NCBI RefSeq assembly: GCF_005502435.1
Contig: NZ_SCOU01000002.1
Span: 124,001-188,000 of the forward strand
Origin: Methylobacillus flagellatus
Lineage (GTDB): Bacteria > Pseudomonadota > Gammaproteobacteria > Burkholderiales > Methylophilaceae
Direction: 5' to 3'
DNA length: 64,000 nt
Shown: piece after piece, positions 45,853 to 54,940 of the stretch
Layout: every line of letters starts with the position of its first letter
How positions within the stretch are numbered: position 1 is the stretch's first letter
Notes under the pieces: generated by a model
The model's database searches: none
The model's input: the letters and a program-made list of their open reading frames with translations, nothing else
Told to the model about the DNA's origin: nothing
Made by a program: the position numbers and the translations under genes

Positions 45853-47865
45853 ATGAGCATGCAAACGATTTATTTGCTGATACCACTCCTGCCGCTGTTC
45901 GCTGCGGCTGTGGTCGGCCTGTTCGGTAGCCGCTTGCCGCGTGCCAGTGCACACTGGCTCACCATTGCTGGCGTGGCAGCTTCGTTCGGCCTGTCAGTGT
46001 ATGTGTTCATGGATGTGCTGCAGGGCTATGAGTTCAACGGCCCGGTCTACACCTGGCTGACCAGTGGCGGCCACAGTTTTGAAGTCGGTTTCCTCATCGA
46101 CCGGCTGACCGCCATCATGATGCTGGTGGTCACCTTCGTTTCGCTGATGGTGCACATCTACACGGTGGGTTACATGGCGGAAGACCCGGGTTACAGCCGG
46201 TTCTTCAGTTACATCTCGCTGTTCACCTTCTCCATGCTGATGCTGGTGATGGCCAACAACTTCATGCAGCTGTTCTTTGGCTGGGAAGCGGTGGGCCTGG
46301 TGTCTTACCTGCTGATCGGCTTCTGGTACAAGCGTCCGACCGCCATCTACGCCAATCTGAAAGCGTTTCTGGTCAACCGCGTCGGCGACTTCGGCTTTCT
46401 GCTGGGCATCGGCATGGTGCTGTATTACTTGGGTAGTCTGGATTATGCGGCGGTGTTCTCGGTGGCGCCCCAGTTCGCGGATGCCAAGGTCGAAATCATC
46501 CCCGGTCAGCCATGGTCGCTGATGACCGTGACCTGTATCCTGCTGTTCATCGGCGCCATGGGTAAATCCGCGCAAGTACCTTTGCATGTGTGGCTGCCCG
46601 ATTCCATGGAAGGCCCTACGCCGATCTCGGCACTGATCCACGCCGCCACCATGGTCACAGCCGGTATCTTCATGGTGACGCGCATGTCGCCTTTGTTCGA
46701 ACTGTCCGAAACAGCACTGTCTTTCGTGTTGGTGATCGGTGCCATCACAGCACTGTTCATGGGCTTCCTGGGCATCATCCAGAACGACATCAAGCGCGTG
46801 GTGGCCTATTCCACGCTGTCGCAACTGGGCTACATGACCGTGGCGCTGGGGGTGTCGGCTTATTCGGTGGCCATGTTCCATTTGATGACGCACGCTTTCT
46901 TCAAGGCCTTGCTGTTCCTCGGTGCCGGTTCTGTCATCATGGGCATGCACCATGACCAGGACATCCGCAACATGGGGGGGCTGCGCAAATACATGCCCAT
47001 CACCTGGATCACCTCGCTGATCGGTTCGCTGGCCCTGATCGGCACGCCGCTGTTCTCCGGCTTCTATTCCAAGGATTCCATCATCGAGGCGGTGAAGTTC
47101 TCCAGCATCGCGGGCAGTGGTTTTGCCTACTTTGCCGTGTTGGCCGGCGTGTTCGTCACCGCGTTCTATTCTTTCCGCATGTACTTCCTGGTGTTCCACG
47201 GCAAGGAGCGCTGGATGGAAGCTGCGCATCATGATCATGACGACCATGCACACGATGATCATCACGGCCTAGGCCCCCACGACAAACCGCATGAGTCACC
47301 CTGGGTGGTGACCTTGCCGCTGGTGCTGCTGGCGATCCCGTCTCTGGCCATCGGTTATGTGGCCATCGAGCCGCTGCTGTTCGGTGGCTTCTTCGGCGAC
47401 GCCATCAAGATCGATCAGACCGCCCACCCGGCCATGCATGAGCTGGCGCAACACTTCCATGGCGCGCTGGCCATGGCCACGCATGCGCTGACCACGCCGC
47501 CATTCCTGCTGGCGGCGGCCGGTGTGGCGCTGTCCTGGTTCTTCTACATGAAGCGTCCGGACATCCCGGCAGCGATCAAGGCGCGTTGCAACGGCCTGTA
47601 TCAGCTGCTTGAGAACAAATACGGCTTCGATGATTTCAACGAGAAGGTGTTCGCCGGTGGCTCACGCCTGCTGGGTGGCGTGCTATGGCGCACCAGTGAC
47701 GTGAAATGGATCGATGGCTTCGTCGTGAACGGTACCGCCAGGCTGATCGGTCGTATCTCTGCCGTGGTGCGTCATCTGCAATCCGGCCTGATCTACCACT
47801 ATGCGTTCTCCATGATCATAGGCGCGTTCCTGTTGTTGAGCTTTGTATTGTTCCGGTTGCTCTAA
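45853..47865 (+). CDS. nuoL: NADH-quinone oxidoreductase subunit L
   Basis: The 670-residue antiporter-like proton channel has SLLLIGFW-like SYLLIGFWY, MGKSAQVPLHVWLPDSMEGPTPISALIHAATMVTAG and the long lateral-helix C-terminus. A striking His/Asp-rich loop (HHDHDDHAHDDHHGLGPHDKPHE in parts, near residues 459-481) sits between helices. Some proteobacterial NuoL proteins have such loops; a metal-binding role is not shown. Confidence 0.96.
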   Translation: MSMQTIYLLIPLLPLFAAAVVGLFGSRLPRASAHWLTIAGVAASFGLSVYVFMDVLQGYEFNGPVYTWLTSGGHSFEVGFLIDRLTAIMMLVVTFVSLMVHIYTVGYMAEDPGYSRFFSYISLFTFSMLMLVMANNFMQLFFGWEAVGLVSYLLIGFWYKRPTAIYANLKAFLVNRVGDFGFLLGIGMVLYYLGSLDYAAVFSVAPQFADAKVEIIPGQPWSLMTVTCILLFIGAMGKSAQVPLHVWLPDSMEGPTPISALIHAATMVTAGIFMVTRMSPLFELSETALSFVLVIGAITALFMGFLGIIQNDIKRVVAYSTLSQLGYMTVALGVSAYSVAMFHLMTHAFFKALLFLGAGSVIMGMHHDQDIRNMGGLRKYMPITWITSLIGSLALIGTPLFSGFYSKDSIIEAVKFSSIAGSGFAYFAVLAGVFVTAFYSFRMYFLVFHGKERWMEAAHHDHDDHAHDDHHGLGPHDKPHESPWVVTLPLVLLAIPSLAIGYVAIEPLLFGGFFGDAIKIDQTAHPAMHELAQHFHGALAMATHALTTPPFLLAAAGVALSWFFYMKRPDIPAAIKARCNGLYQLLENKYGFDDFNEKVFAGGSRLLGGVLWRTSDVKWIDGFVVNGTARLIGRISAVVRHLQSGLIYHYAFSMIIGAFLLLSFVLFRLL

Positions 47866-47962
47866 GCCATGCCATATAACGCCACGATAGATACAATGCC
47901 CGCCACCGTTTTAGCACCAGCAGCTGGTCTGCTGGCTGGTTTGCCTGGAATCGACCCACATC
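47866..47962 (+). other. Spacer between nuoL and nuoM
   Basis: These 97 bases hold no gene. A GATACAAT string near 47890 could be a -10 for an internal promoter, and CAGCAG/CTGCTG forms a short hairpin. The other nuo junctions, apart from D-E and H-I, are shorter than 25 bases. Confidence 0.4.
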
Positions 47963-49450
47963 ATGTTTGAATCCCATATCCTCAGTTTTGCTATCTGGGT
48001 GCCCATTCTGGCCGGCATCCTCGTGCTGTTCACCGGGGGAGACCAGCATGCCGGCAAGGCACGCTGGCTGGCGCTGATCGGCAGCATCCTAGCGTTCGCG
48101 GTCACCGTACCGCTGTACACCGGTTTCGATTTCGCTGATGGCGGCTTCCAGTTCCAGGAAGGCTTCCAGTGGATCCCGGCCTTCAACATCAATTACCACT
48201 TGGGCGTGGACGGCATCGCGGTGCCGTTGATCCTGCTCACCAGCTTCACCACCATCATCGTGGTCATCGCGGGTTGGGAAGTCATCGAGAAGCGCGTCGC
48301 GCAATATAACGCCGCCTTCCTGATCATGTCCGGTCTGATGATAGGCGTGTTCAGTTCGCTGGATGCCATCCTGTATTACGTGTTCTGGGAAGCCATGCTG
48401 ATCCCGATGTTCCTGGTGATCGGTATCTGGGGTGGGCCGAACCGCGTGTACGCCACCATCAAGTTCTTCCTGTATACCCTGCTGGGTTCCTTGCTGATGC
48501 TGGTGGCGTTCATCTATCTGTACCATCAGACCAACAGCTTCGAGATCGTCGATTACTACCGCATGCCGATCGCGCTGGATGTGCAGATCCTGATCTTCCT
48601 GGCCTTCTTCATGGCGTTCGCGGTCAAGATCCCGATGTGGCCGGTGCATACCTGGCTGCCTGATGCGCACGTGGAAGCGCCGACCGGCGGCTCCGTGGTG
48701 TTGGCTGCCATCGCACTCAAGCTGGGTGGTTACAGCTTCCTGCGCTTCGCCATGCCGATCGCGCCGGATGCCGCACACTACCTGACCGGCTTCATGGTGA
48801 CGCTGTCGCTGATCGCCATCGTCTATATCGCGCTGGTGGCGCTGGTGCAGCAGGACATGAAGAAGCTGATCGCCTATTCGTCAATCTCGCACATGGGGTT
48901 TGTCACGCTGGGCTTCTTCCTGTTCAACCCGCTAGGCATGGAAGGTGCCGTGGTGCAGATGATCTCGCATGGCTTCATCTCCACCGCCATGTTCCTGTGC
49001 GTAGGCGTGTTGTATGACCGCATGCACTCCCGCCAGATCGCCGATTACGGCGGTGTCGCCAACACCATGCCGACCTTTGCCGCGTTTGCCGTGCTGTTCG
49101 GCATGGCCAATGCCGGTCTGCCGGGCACCTCCGGTTTCGTGGGTGAGTTCATGGTGATCCTGGCAAGCCTGCAGGTGAATTTCTGGTATGCCTTCCTAGC
49201 CGCGACCACGCTGATCTTCGGTGCGGCGTATACCTTGTGGATGGTGAAGCGCGTGTTCTTCGGCGAGATCGCTAATGCGCATGTGGCCGAACTCAAGGAT
49301 CTGAACCGCCGCGAATTCCTGATCCTGGGTGTGCTGGCTGTACTGGTGATCGGCTTTGGTGTGTATCCGCAGCCCATCACCGAAATGACCCACGCCAGTG
49401 TCAGCCAGTTGCTGTCGCATTTGGCGCAGAGCAAGTTGCCTGCCCTGTAA
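47963..49450 (+). CDS. nuoM: NADH-quinone oxidoreductase subunit M
   Basis: The 495-residue antiporter-like subunit has the key Glu in VFWEAMLIPMFLVIGIWGG, Lys in AFAVKIPMWPVHTWLPDAHVEAPTGGSV and the second Lys in QQDMKKLIAYSSISHMGF. It has fourteen expected helices. Confidence 0.96.
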   Translation: MFESHILSFAIWVPILAGILVLFTGGDQHAGKARWLALIGSILAFAVTVPLYTGFDFADGGFQFQEGFQWIPAFNINYHLGVDGIAVPLILLTSFTTIIVVIAGWEVIEKRVAQYNAAFLIMSGLMIGVFSSLDAILYYVFWEAMLIPMFLVIGIWGGPNRVYATIKFFLYTLLGSLLMLVAFIYLYHQTNSFEIVDYYRMPIALDVQILIFLAFFMAFAVKIPMWPVHTWLPDAHVEAPTGGSVVLAAIALKLGGYSFLRFAMPIAPDAAHYLTGFMVTLSLIAIVYIALVALVQQDMKKLIAYSSISHMGFVTLGFFLFNPLGMEGAVVQMISHGFISTAMFLCVGVLYDRMHSRQIADYGGVANTMPTFAAFAVLFGMANAGLPGTSGFVGEFMVILASLQVNFWYAFLAATTLIFGAAYTLWMVKRVFFGEIANAHVAELKDLNRREFLILGVLAVLVIGFGVYPQPITEMTHASVSQLLSHLAQSKLPAL

Positions 49451-49470
49451 AGCAGAACGGAACCTAGATA

Positions 49471-50916
49471 ATGAACGCCTTACAATCCGACCTGTTCTCC
49501 GCCTTGCCCGAGCTGTGGGTACTGAGCATGGCCATGGTCATCCTGTTGCTGGACCTGTTCCTGAAGCCACAACAGCGCATCCTGATCTACCTCGCGTCGC
49601 AGCTCACCCTGCTGGGTGCAGGCGTGTTGACCGTCGTCACGCATGTGCCCACGGTGGGTTATGCCTTCAATGCCATGTTCGTGGACGACACCTTGTCCGA
49701 TGTGATCAAGGTGATGATGTATATCGGCACCTCGCTGATCCTGGTGTATTCGCGTCAATATCTGCAGCTGCGTGGCATGTTCCGTGGCGAGTTCTACGCG
49801 CTGGTGCTGTTCTCGCTGGCGGGCATGATGGTGATGGCGTCCGGTCAGCATTTCCTCACCCTCTATATCGGTCTGGAATTGCTGTCGTTGAGCCTGTACG
49901 CACTGGTCGCGCTGGACCGCGACAATGTGCGCGCTACTGAAGCGGCCATGAAATATTTCGTGCTGGGTGCGCTGGCTTCCGGCATGTTGCTGTATGGCAT
50001 GTCCATGCTGTATGGCGCTACTGGCAGCCTGCATATCAGCGAAGTGAGCAGCCGCCTCATGAATGGCGGTGATCACCATGCGGTGATGGTGCTGGGCCTG
50101 GTGTTCGTGGTGGCGGGCATGGCCTTCAAACTGGGTGCGGTACCGTTCCAGATGTGGATCCCGGATGTGTATGAAGGTGCACCTACCGTGGTGACCCTGC
50201 TGATCGGTTCGGTCACCAAGCTGGCTGCGTTCGCGTTTGTGATCCGTCTGCTGATCCAGGGCCTGGCCGTGCTGGCGGTCGATTGGCAAAACATGCTGGT
50301 CATCATGGCGGTGCTGTCCATCGCCATCGGTAACATCACCGCCATCGTGCAGACCAACCTCAAGCGCATGCTGGCGTATTCCACCATTTCGCACATCGGC
50401 TTTTTGCTGTTCGGGTTCATGAGCGTCAGTGGCAATGGCCTGGCTTCGGCGTTCTTCTACATCGCTTCGTACACCATCATGTCGCTGGCGGCATTCGGCG
50501 TCATCCTGTTGCTGTCGCGTCAAGGCTTTGAAGCGGATACGCTGGACGATCTGAAAGGCCTCAACCAGCGTAGTCCCTGGTATGCCTTCCTGATGATGAT
50601 CACCATGTTCTCCATGGCGGGCATTCCACCTACACTGGGCTTTTACGCCAAGTTCACCGTGCTGCAGGCCGCCTTGCAGGCGGGCTACCTGTGGGTGGTG
50701 GTGTTCGCCGTGCTGATGGCCGCCATCGGTGCCTATTACTACCTGCGTATCGTCAAGCTCATGTATTTCGACGAGCCACAGGATCACAGCCCCATTGTCG
50801 CTCCGTTCGGGATGAAGGCCGCACTCAGCGTCAATGCGCTGTCGCTGCTGGCACTTGGTCTGCTGCCACAGATATTGATGTCGATCTGCGCTTACGCCAT
50901 CGTGCAGAGCCTCTAG
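49471..50916 (+). CDS. nuoN: NADH-quinone oxidoreductase subunit N
   Basis: The 481-residue antiporter-like subunit has YIGLELLSLSLYALVALDRDN, GMAFKLGAVPFQMWIPDVYEGAPTVVTLLIG and QTNLKRMLAYSTISHIGFLL. It is the last complex I subunit; the stop is followed one base later by DUF2818. Confidence 0.96.
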   Translation: MNALQSDLFSALPELWVLSMAMVILLLDLFLKPQQRILIYLASQLTLLGAGVLTVVTHVPTVGYAFNAMFVDDTLSDVIKVMMYIGTSLILVYSRQYLQLRGMFRGEFYALVLFSLAGMMVMASGQHFLTLYIGLELLSLSLYALVALDRDNVRATEAAMKYFVLGALASGMLLYGMSMLYGATGSLHISEVSSRLMNGGDHHAVMVLGLVFVVAGMAFKLGAVPFQMWIPDVYEGAPTVVTLLIGSVTKLAAFAFVIRLLIQGLAVLAVDWQNMLVIMAVLSIAIGNITAIVQTNLKRMLAYSTISHIGFLLFGFMSVSGNGLASAFFYIASYTIMSLAAFGVILLLSRQGFEADTLDDLKGLNQRSPWYAFLMMITMFSMAGIPPTLGFYAKFTVLQAALQAGYLWVVVFAVLMAAIGAYYYLRIVKLMYFDEPQDHSPIVAPFGMKAALSVNALSLLALGLLPQILMSICAYAIVQSL

Positions 50917-50917
50917 C

Positions 50918-51214
50918 ATGGCGCAGATCACGCTGTTGATCCTGGCCATACTGCTGGCCAACCTGCCCTGGTTGTCCAGCCGCTTGTTCCTGCTGATCCC
51001 GGTGGCGCAGCCCAAACGCGTCTACTGGAGCATGCTGGAACTGGCCGTATATTTTGTCGTGATGGGCTTGCTGGCCTGGTATGCCGAGTTTGCCACGCTG
51101 GGACAAACCAGTCCGCAGGGCTGGGAGTTCTATACCATCAATGCCTGTCTGTTTCTGGTGTTCTCGTTCCCGGGCTTCATCTACCGGAATTTCTGGTTGC
51201 CGCAAGCGCGATAA
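50918..51214 (+). CDS. DUF2818 family membrane protein
   Basis: The 98-residue protein has three hydrophobic segments (ITLLILAILLANLPWL, YWSMLELAVYFVVMGLLAWY, NACLFLVFSFPGFIY). The family sits at the end of nuo operons in betaproteobacteria. An accessory or assembly role for complex I is inferred from this position only. Confidence 0.82.
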   Translation: MAQITLLILAILLANLPWLSSRLFLLIPVAQPKRVYWSMLELAVYFVVMGLLAWYAEFATLGQTSPQGWEFYTINACLFLVFSFPGFIYRNFWLPQAR

Positions 51215-51263
51215 CCAGAACGTGGGGGCACTGCGATCGGCCTTTTTTTGATAAGGTGCTCAC

Positions 51264-52091
51264 ATGAAAACGACCATCGACCCTGTATCCCAGCCATTCT
51301 CAGTCCACCATCTTTGTTCTGCACTGCTGCTGTTCAGCATGATGCTCACAAGCGGCTGTGGCTTGTATGACAAGATGCTCCCCAATAGTGAGTTCAATAG
51401 CCATATCGTGCAGGCTGAGTCCGCTTTGCATGATGGCAATCTGTTAAAGGCCGAGAATCGCACCGCACAAGCCCGCATGTTGCAACCGCAAAGCGCGCGC
51501 GTGATGCTGCTGCAAGGCCAGATCTACGCCGCCAAAGGCCATCTGGCCCAGGCCTACAATCAATACCAGATGGTGATCAACCTACCTGCCAACAATGACA
51601 ACAAGGCCACTATCAATCAGGCGCGAGAATTACAGGCAGCTCTTGGCTATCGCATCGAAGTGGATGACAGCCCGGAAGTGGCGGCAGCCGAGGCCAAGCC
51701 AGACCCGCAAGCCGAAGCACGTGCAGCAGAAGAGCAGGCTTTGCAGGCCACCCGCACCGAGATCGAGCAGATGCTGCAAGCCTGGCTGTCAGACTGGCAG
51801 TCCGGGCAGCCCGCCGCTTATTTCGCGCACTATGTGGCCGACTTCAAGGGCGAGGCGGCTTCGTCCTCTGCCTGGCGCAAGGCACGTAGCGCACGCCTGA
51901 GTCCGCAAACGGGCATACAGGTCAGCATGACGGCGCTGCAGATCGATGTGGTTGACAGTGACAATGCCAATATCAGCTTCACGCAGACCTACAGCGCCAA
52001 GCGTTATCGTGATGTAGGCGAAAAGATGCTGGAGCTGGTGCGCGACAACGGCCGCTGGCTGATCCGCGCTGAAACCTTCAGCAAGCAGTGA
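51264..52091 (+). CDS. Lipoprotein with helical repeats and NTF2-like (Cds6-type) domain
   Basis: The 275-residue protein has a signal sequence with lipobox MLTSGC. A short TPR-like stretch follows (VQAESALHDGNLLKAENRTAQARML, VMLLQGQIYAAKGHLAQAYNQYQMV), then an Ala/Glu-rich linker and a C-terminal domain from about residue 165 (LQAWLSDWQSGQPAAYFAHYV to WLIRAETFSKQ). That domain matches the C-terminal domains of the TPR protein and the L,D-transpeptidase at 12.8-15 kb. A cell-wall function is inferred. It starts 49 bases after DUF2818. Confidence 0.75.
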   Translation: MKTTIDPVSQPFSVHHLCSALLLFSMMLTSGCGLYDKMLPNSEFNSHIVQAESALHDGNLLKAENRTAQARMLQPQSARVMLLQGQIYAAKGHLAQAYNQYQMVINLPANNDNKATINQARELQAALGYRIEVDDSPEVAAAEAKPDPQAEARAAEEQALQATRTEIEQMLQAWLSDWQSGQPAAYFAHYVADFKGEAASSSAWRKARSARLSPQTGIQVSMTALQIDVVDSDNANISFTQTYSAKRYRDVGEKMLELVRDNGRWLIRAETFSKQ

Positions 52092-52095
52092 GCAC

Positions 52096-52740
52096 ATGAG
52101 CTCGCGACGTGACGATGGCAATGACCTGCAGCTGGCGCATCTGACGCCAGCTAATGCAGCCTCCACCATGCTCGATCATCACGACCCGGCGCTGGAAGAG
52201 GTCGGCCTGAGCAGTCAGGTGCTTGCTCAGGGGCGCATGTTGCAGGTGCGCTGCGACGAGGTGCGGCTGCCCAATGGCATGCAAAGTACGCGTGAATATG
52301 TACTGCATCCGGGCGCGGTACTGGTGGTGCCCTTGCTCGACAACGGCCAGCTGGTGCTGGAACGCCAGTACCGCTATCCGCTGCACCGCGTATTCATCGA
52401 GTTGCCGGCAGGCAAGATCGACCACGGCGAGCCCCCACTGCAGACTGGCCAGCGCGAACTGCTGGAAGAGACCGGTTATACGGCCACCGAATGGGTCTAT
52501 CTCGGTGCGCAACATCCCTGCATAGGCTATTCCAACGAGGTCATTCATATCTATCTGGCGCGTGGGCTCAGCGCCGGTGCCCATCAGCGCGATGCAGACG
52601 AGGCCTTGCAGCTGTTCGAAGCCAGCCTGGAAGAGTGCCTTGCCATGGTGCAGCGCGGCGAGATCACTGACGGCAAGACCATCATCGCCCTGTTCTGGGC
52701 AGAGAAATACCTGCAAGGCACATGGCCCGCCGCATCCTGA
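52096..52740 (+). CDS. Nudix hydrolase (ADP-ribose pyrophosphatase-like)
   Basis: The 214-residue protein has a complete Nudix box: GKIDHGEPPLQTGQREL followed by LEETGYT, fitting Gx5Ex7REUxEExGU. The preceding ELPAG and VLERQYRYPLHRVFIE resemble the NudF/ADP-ribose pyrophosphatase group. The substrate is therefore probably ADP-ribose or a related sugar nucleotide. It overlaps the next gene by 19 bases. Confidence 0.85.
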   Translation: MSSRRDDGNDLQLAHLTPANAASTMLDHHDPALEEVGLSSQVLAQGRMLQVRCDEVRLPNGMQSTREYVLHPGAVLVVPLLDNGQLVLERQYRYPLHRVFIELPAGKIDHGEPPLQTGQRELLEETGYTATEWVYLGAQHPCIGYSNEVIHIYLARGLSAGAHQRDADEALQLFEASLEECLAMVQRGEITDGKTIIALFWAEKYLQGTWPAAS

Positions 52741-53615
52741 TCGCAGGCTGTGGCGATCTGGGCTGTGCCGTGGCGGAGCGCCTGCTGGCGAGCCGATTGC
52801 CGTCCCCGCCTGACCAGGCATCCGCAACTTCTGTATTCGAGATCCACGGTTTGCGCTACAGCGCCAAGCCGCTGCCTGCTGGCGTGCAGCCCATCCAGGC
52901 GGATGTCACGGACGCCACCACACTGACTGCACTGAACAGCCTGCAACCTGACATCCTGCTCTACTGTGTCGCAGCCAGCGCACAGAGCGATGACAACTAC
53001 CGTGCGCATTATGTGGACGGCCTGCGCAATGTGCTGAATGCGATCGGGCCCGGCGCCTTGCAGCAGGTGTTGTTCGTGTCCAGCACCCGCGTCTATGGGC
53101 AACAGACCACTGGCCAGCAGACTGACAGCTTGCTGGATGAGACTACGCCAGCCGAACCTGCGGACTTCGGTGGTGTACGCCTGCTGCAAGCAGAACGCCT
53201 GCTGGAGGGCTTGCCTTGCGCAGCGACGGTATTACGCCTGTCCGGCATCTATGGCCCTGGCCGTACCCGCATGCTGCCCCTGGCGGCAGACCCAGCCTTG
53301 TGGCCGTCACAGAACAGCTGGACCAACCGTATCCACCGCGATGATGCAGCCGCGTTCATCGTGCATCTCATCCATCAGGTACTGGCGCAACAGCCGGTCG
53401 CGGATCGCTATGTGGTCACCGACTGCGCGCCAGTGAGCCAGTATGAGGTGCTGGGCTGGATCGCAGGCCAGCTAGGCATCGATGTTGCCGGCCAGTCCGT
53501 GCCGCCGGTCACGGGCGGTAAACGCCTCAGCAACCAGCGCATGCGTGACACGGGGTTTGTATTGCAGTATCCCGACTATCAGCGCGGATATGGTCGCCTG
53601 CTCATGGATTCTTGA
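52722..53615 (+). CDS. NAD(P)-dependent SDR/epimerase-like protein
   Basis: The 297-residue Rossmann protein opens with RRILIAGCGDLGCAVAERLL (GxGxxG) and has SSTRVYGQ, LRLSGIYGPGRTRML and NRIHRDDAAAFIVHLI. It matches atypical extended SDR proteins related to YeeZ. The YxxxK site is not obvious (the VYG Tyr is present), so catalysis is uncertain. It is translationally coupled to the Nudix gene. Confidence 0.78.
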   Translation: MARRILIAGCGDLGCAVAERLLASRLPSPPDQASATSVFEIHGLRYSAKPLPAGVQPIQADVTDATTLTALNSLQPDILLYCVAASAQSDDNYRAHYVDGLRNVLNAIGPGALQQVLFVSSTRVYGQQTTGQQTDSLLDETTPAEPADFGGVRLLQAERLLEGLPCAATVLRLSGIYGPGRTRMLPLAADPALWPSQNSWTNRIHRDDAAAFIVHLIHQVLAQQPVADRYVVTDCAPVSQYEVLGWIAGQLGIDVAGQSVPPVTGGKRLSNQRMRDTGFVLQYPDYQRGYGRLLMDS

Positions 53616-53704
53616 TCACGTATCATAGACCCCAAGCTTGGCAGATCAGAGGCACCAGCATGGTGCACGCGTTACAATAGCGCTCCCCGTTAATAAGTCG
53701 CACC

Positions 53705-54859
53705 ATGTCCAGCTTACGTCACTGGCTGTATGGGTTCATCCCGCAGCCGCTCAACATCAATTTCAAAGAACAGTTGCGCGCCAGCATAGGCGCTTTGCTT
53801 GGTTTGTTACTGACCAGCCTGCTGACCCTGCTGCTTGCCGGACCCGGCGCCACGCTCTGGCTGATCGCCCCCATGGGAGCTTCTGCGGTGCTGCTATTCG
53901 CCGTGCCGTCCAGCCCGCTGGCGCAGCCTTGGTCTATCCTGGGTGGCAATATCCTAGCCGCTGTCATCGGGGTGACTTGTGCGCAGTGGATCAGCGATAT
54001 CTCTTGGGCCGCCGCCATCGCCGTTGCCATCTCCATCGCGGGGATGTTTGCCCTGCGTTGCCTGCATCCACCTAGTGGCGCGGTGGCGCTCAGTGCCGTG
54101 CTGGGTGGACAAGCCATGCAGAGTTATGACTTCGTGTTGTTCCCGGTGGCAGTCAATTCCTTGCTGTTGCTGCTCACCGCCTTACTCTATAACAACCTCA
54201 CGCGCAGGCCTTATCCGCATCCAGCCCGTCAAAAACCGGATCAGCATGGGCTGGGTACACGCAATGCCATGCAGCGTTTCGGTTTTTCGGTGCAAGACCT
54301 CAACCATGTGCTGAAAGCGCATAACGAGTTCATCGACATCAGTCCAGATGATCTGGAGAACCTGTTCTTGGAAACCGAGATGCAGGTGTACCGCCGCAAG
54401 CTCGGTGAGATCACCTGTGCAGACATCATGTCAGCCGAGGTGATCACTGCGGAGTTCGGCACTTCGCTGGAAGAGGCCTGGGGGCTGCTGCGTCGCCATG
54501 ACATCAAGGCGCTGCCTGTCATCGATCGGGCACGCCGCGTGATCGGGATCGTGACGCAGATCGATTTCATGAAAGATGCGGATCTGGAACTGTACCAAGG
54601 CTTTGAAGAGAAGCTGAAGCGCTTCATCCGTCGTACCGTAGGCCATCATGCGGATAAGCCGGAAGTGGTCGGCCAGATCATGACGACGCAGGTCATCAGC
54701 GCCCATGCGCAGATGCACATCGTAGGCCTGATCCCGCTCATCGCCCAGCAGGGCTTGCACCACATCCCCGTGATCGATGCCGAGCGGCGACTGGTGGGTA
54801 TCCTGACCCAATCCGACTTGATCGCGGCGCTCTACCGCCACGTCAGCCCGGCTGACTAG
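53705..54859 (+). CDS. HPP-family membrane protein with two CBS domains
   Basis: The 384-residue protein has an N-terminal HPP domain of about 165 residues: helices around LGLLLTSLLTLLLAGP, APMGASAVLLFAVPSSPLAQPWSILGGN and the name-giving CLHPPSGAVAL. A tail with two CBS domains follows (ADIMSAEVITAEFGTSLEEAWGLLRRHDIKALPVID; VGQIMTTQVISAHAQMHIVGLIPLI, read in parts). Some HPP proteins move nitrite; the CBS pair probably senses an adenine nucleotide. The substrate is not assigned. Confidence 0.85.
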   Translation: MSSLRHWLYGFIPQPLNINFKEQLRASIGALLGLLLTSLLTLLLAGPGATLWLIAPMGASAVLLFAVPSSPLAQPWSILGGNILAAVIGVTCAQWISDISWAAAIAVAISIAGMFALRCLHPPSGAVALSAVLGGQAMQSYDFVLFPVAVNSLLLLLTALLYNNLTRRPYPHPARQKPDQHGLGTRNAMQRFGFSVQDLNHVLKAHNEFIDISPDDLENLFLETEMQVYRRKLGEITCADIMSAEVITAEFGTSLEEAWGLLRRHDIKALPVIDRARRVIGIVTQIDFMKDADLELYQGFEEKLKRFIRRTVGHHADKPEVVGQIMTTQVISAHAQMHIVGLIPLIAQQGLHHIPVIDAERRLVGILTQSDLIAALYRHVSPAD

Positions 54860-54940
54860 CGGTACCTCCGCAGCATCAGCCGCTGCAATCGCTAGCGTTG
54901 ACGGTCAATCTCCATGATTGAGTGGTCTGCAATCGCTGCT

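Noticed and set aside
49480-51015. 511-codon antisense frame across nuoN
   Set aside because: It is Gln/His-rich shadow sequence opposite a conserved membrane protein.
51215-51263. Terminator after DUF2818
   Set aside because: A T-run exists at about 51242, but the upstream bases form only a weak stem.
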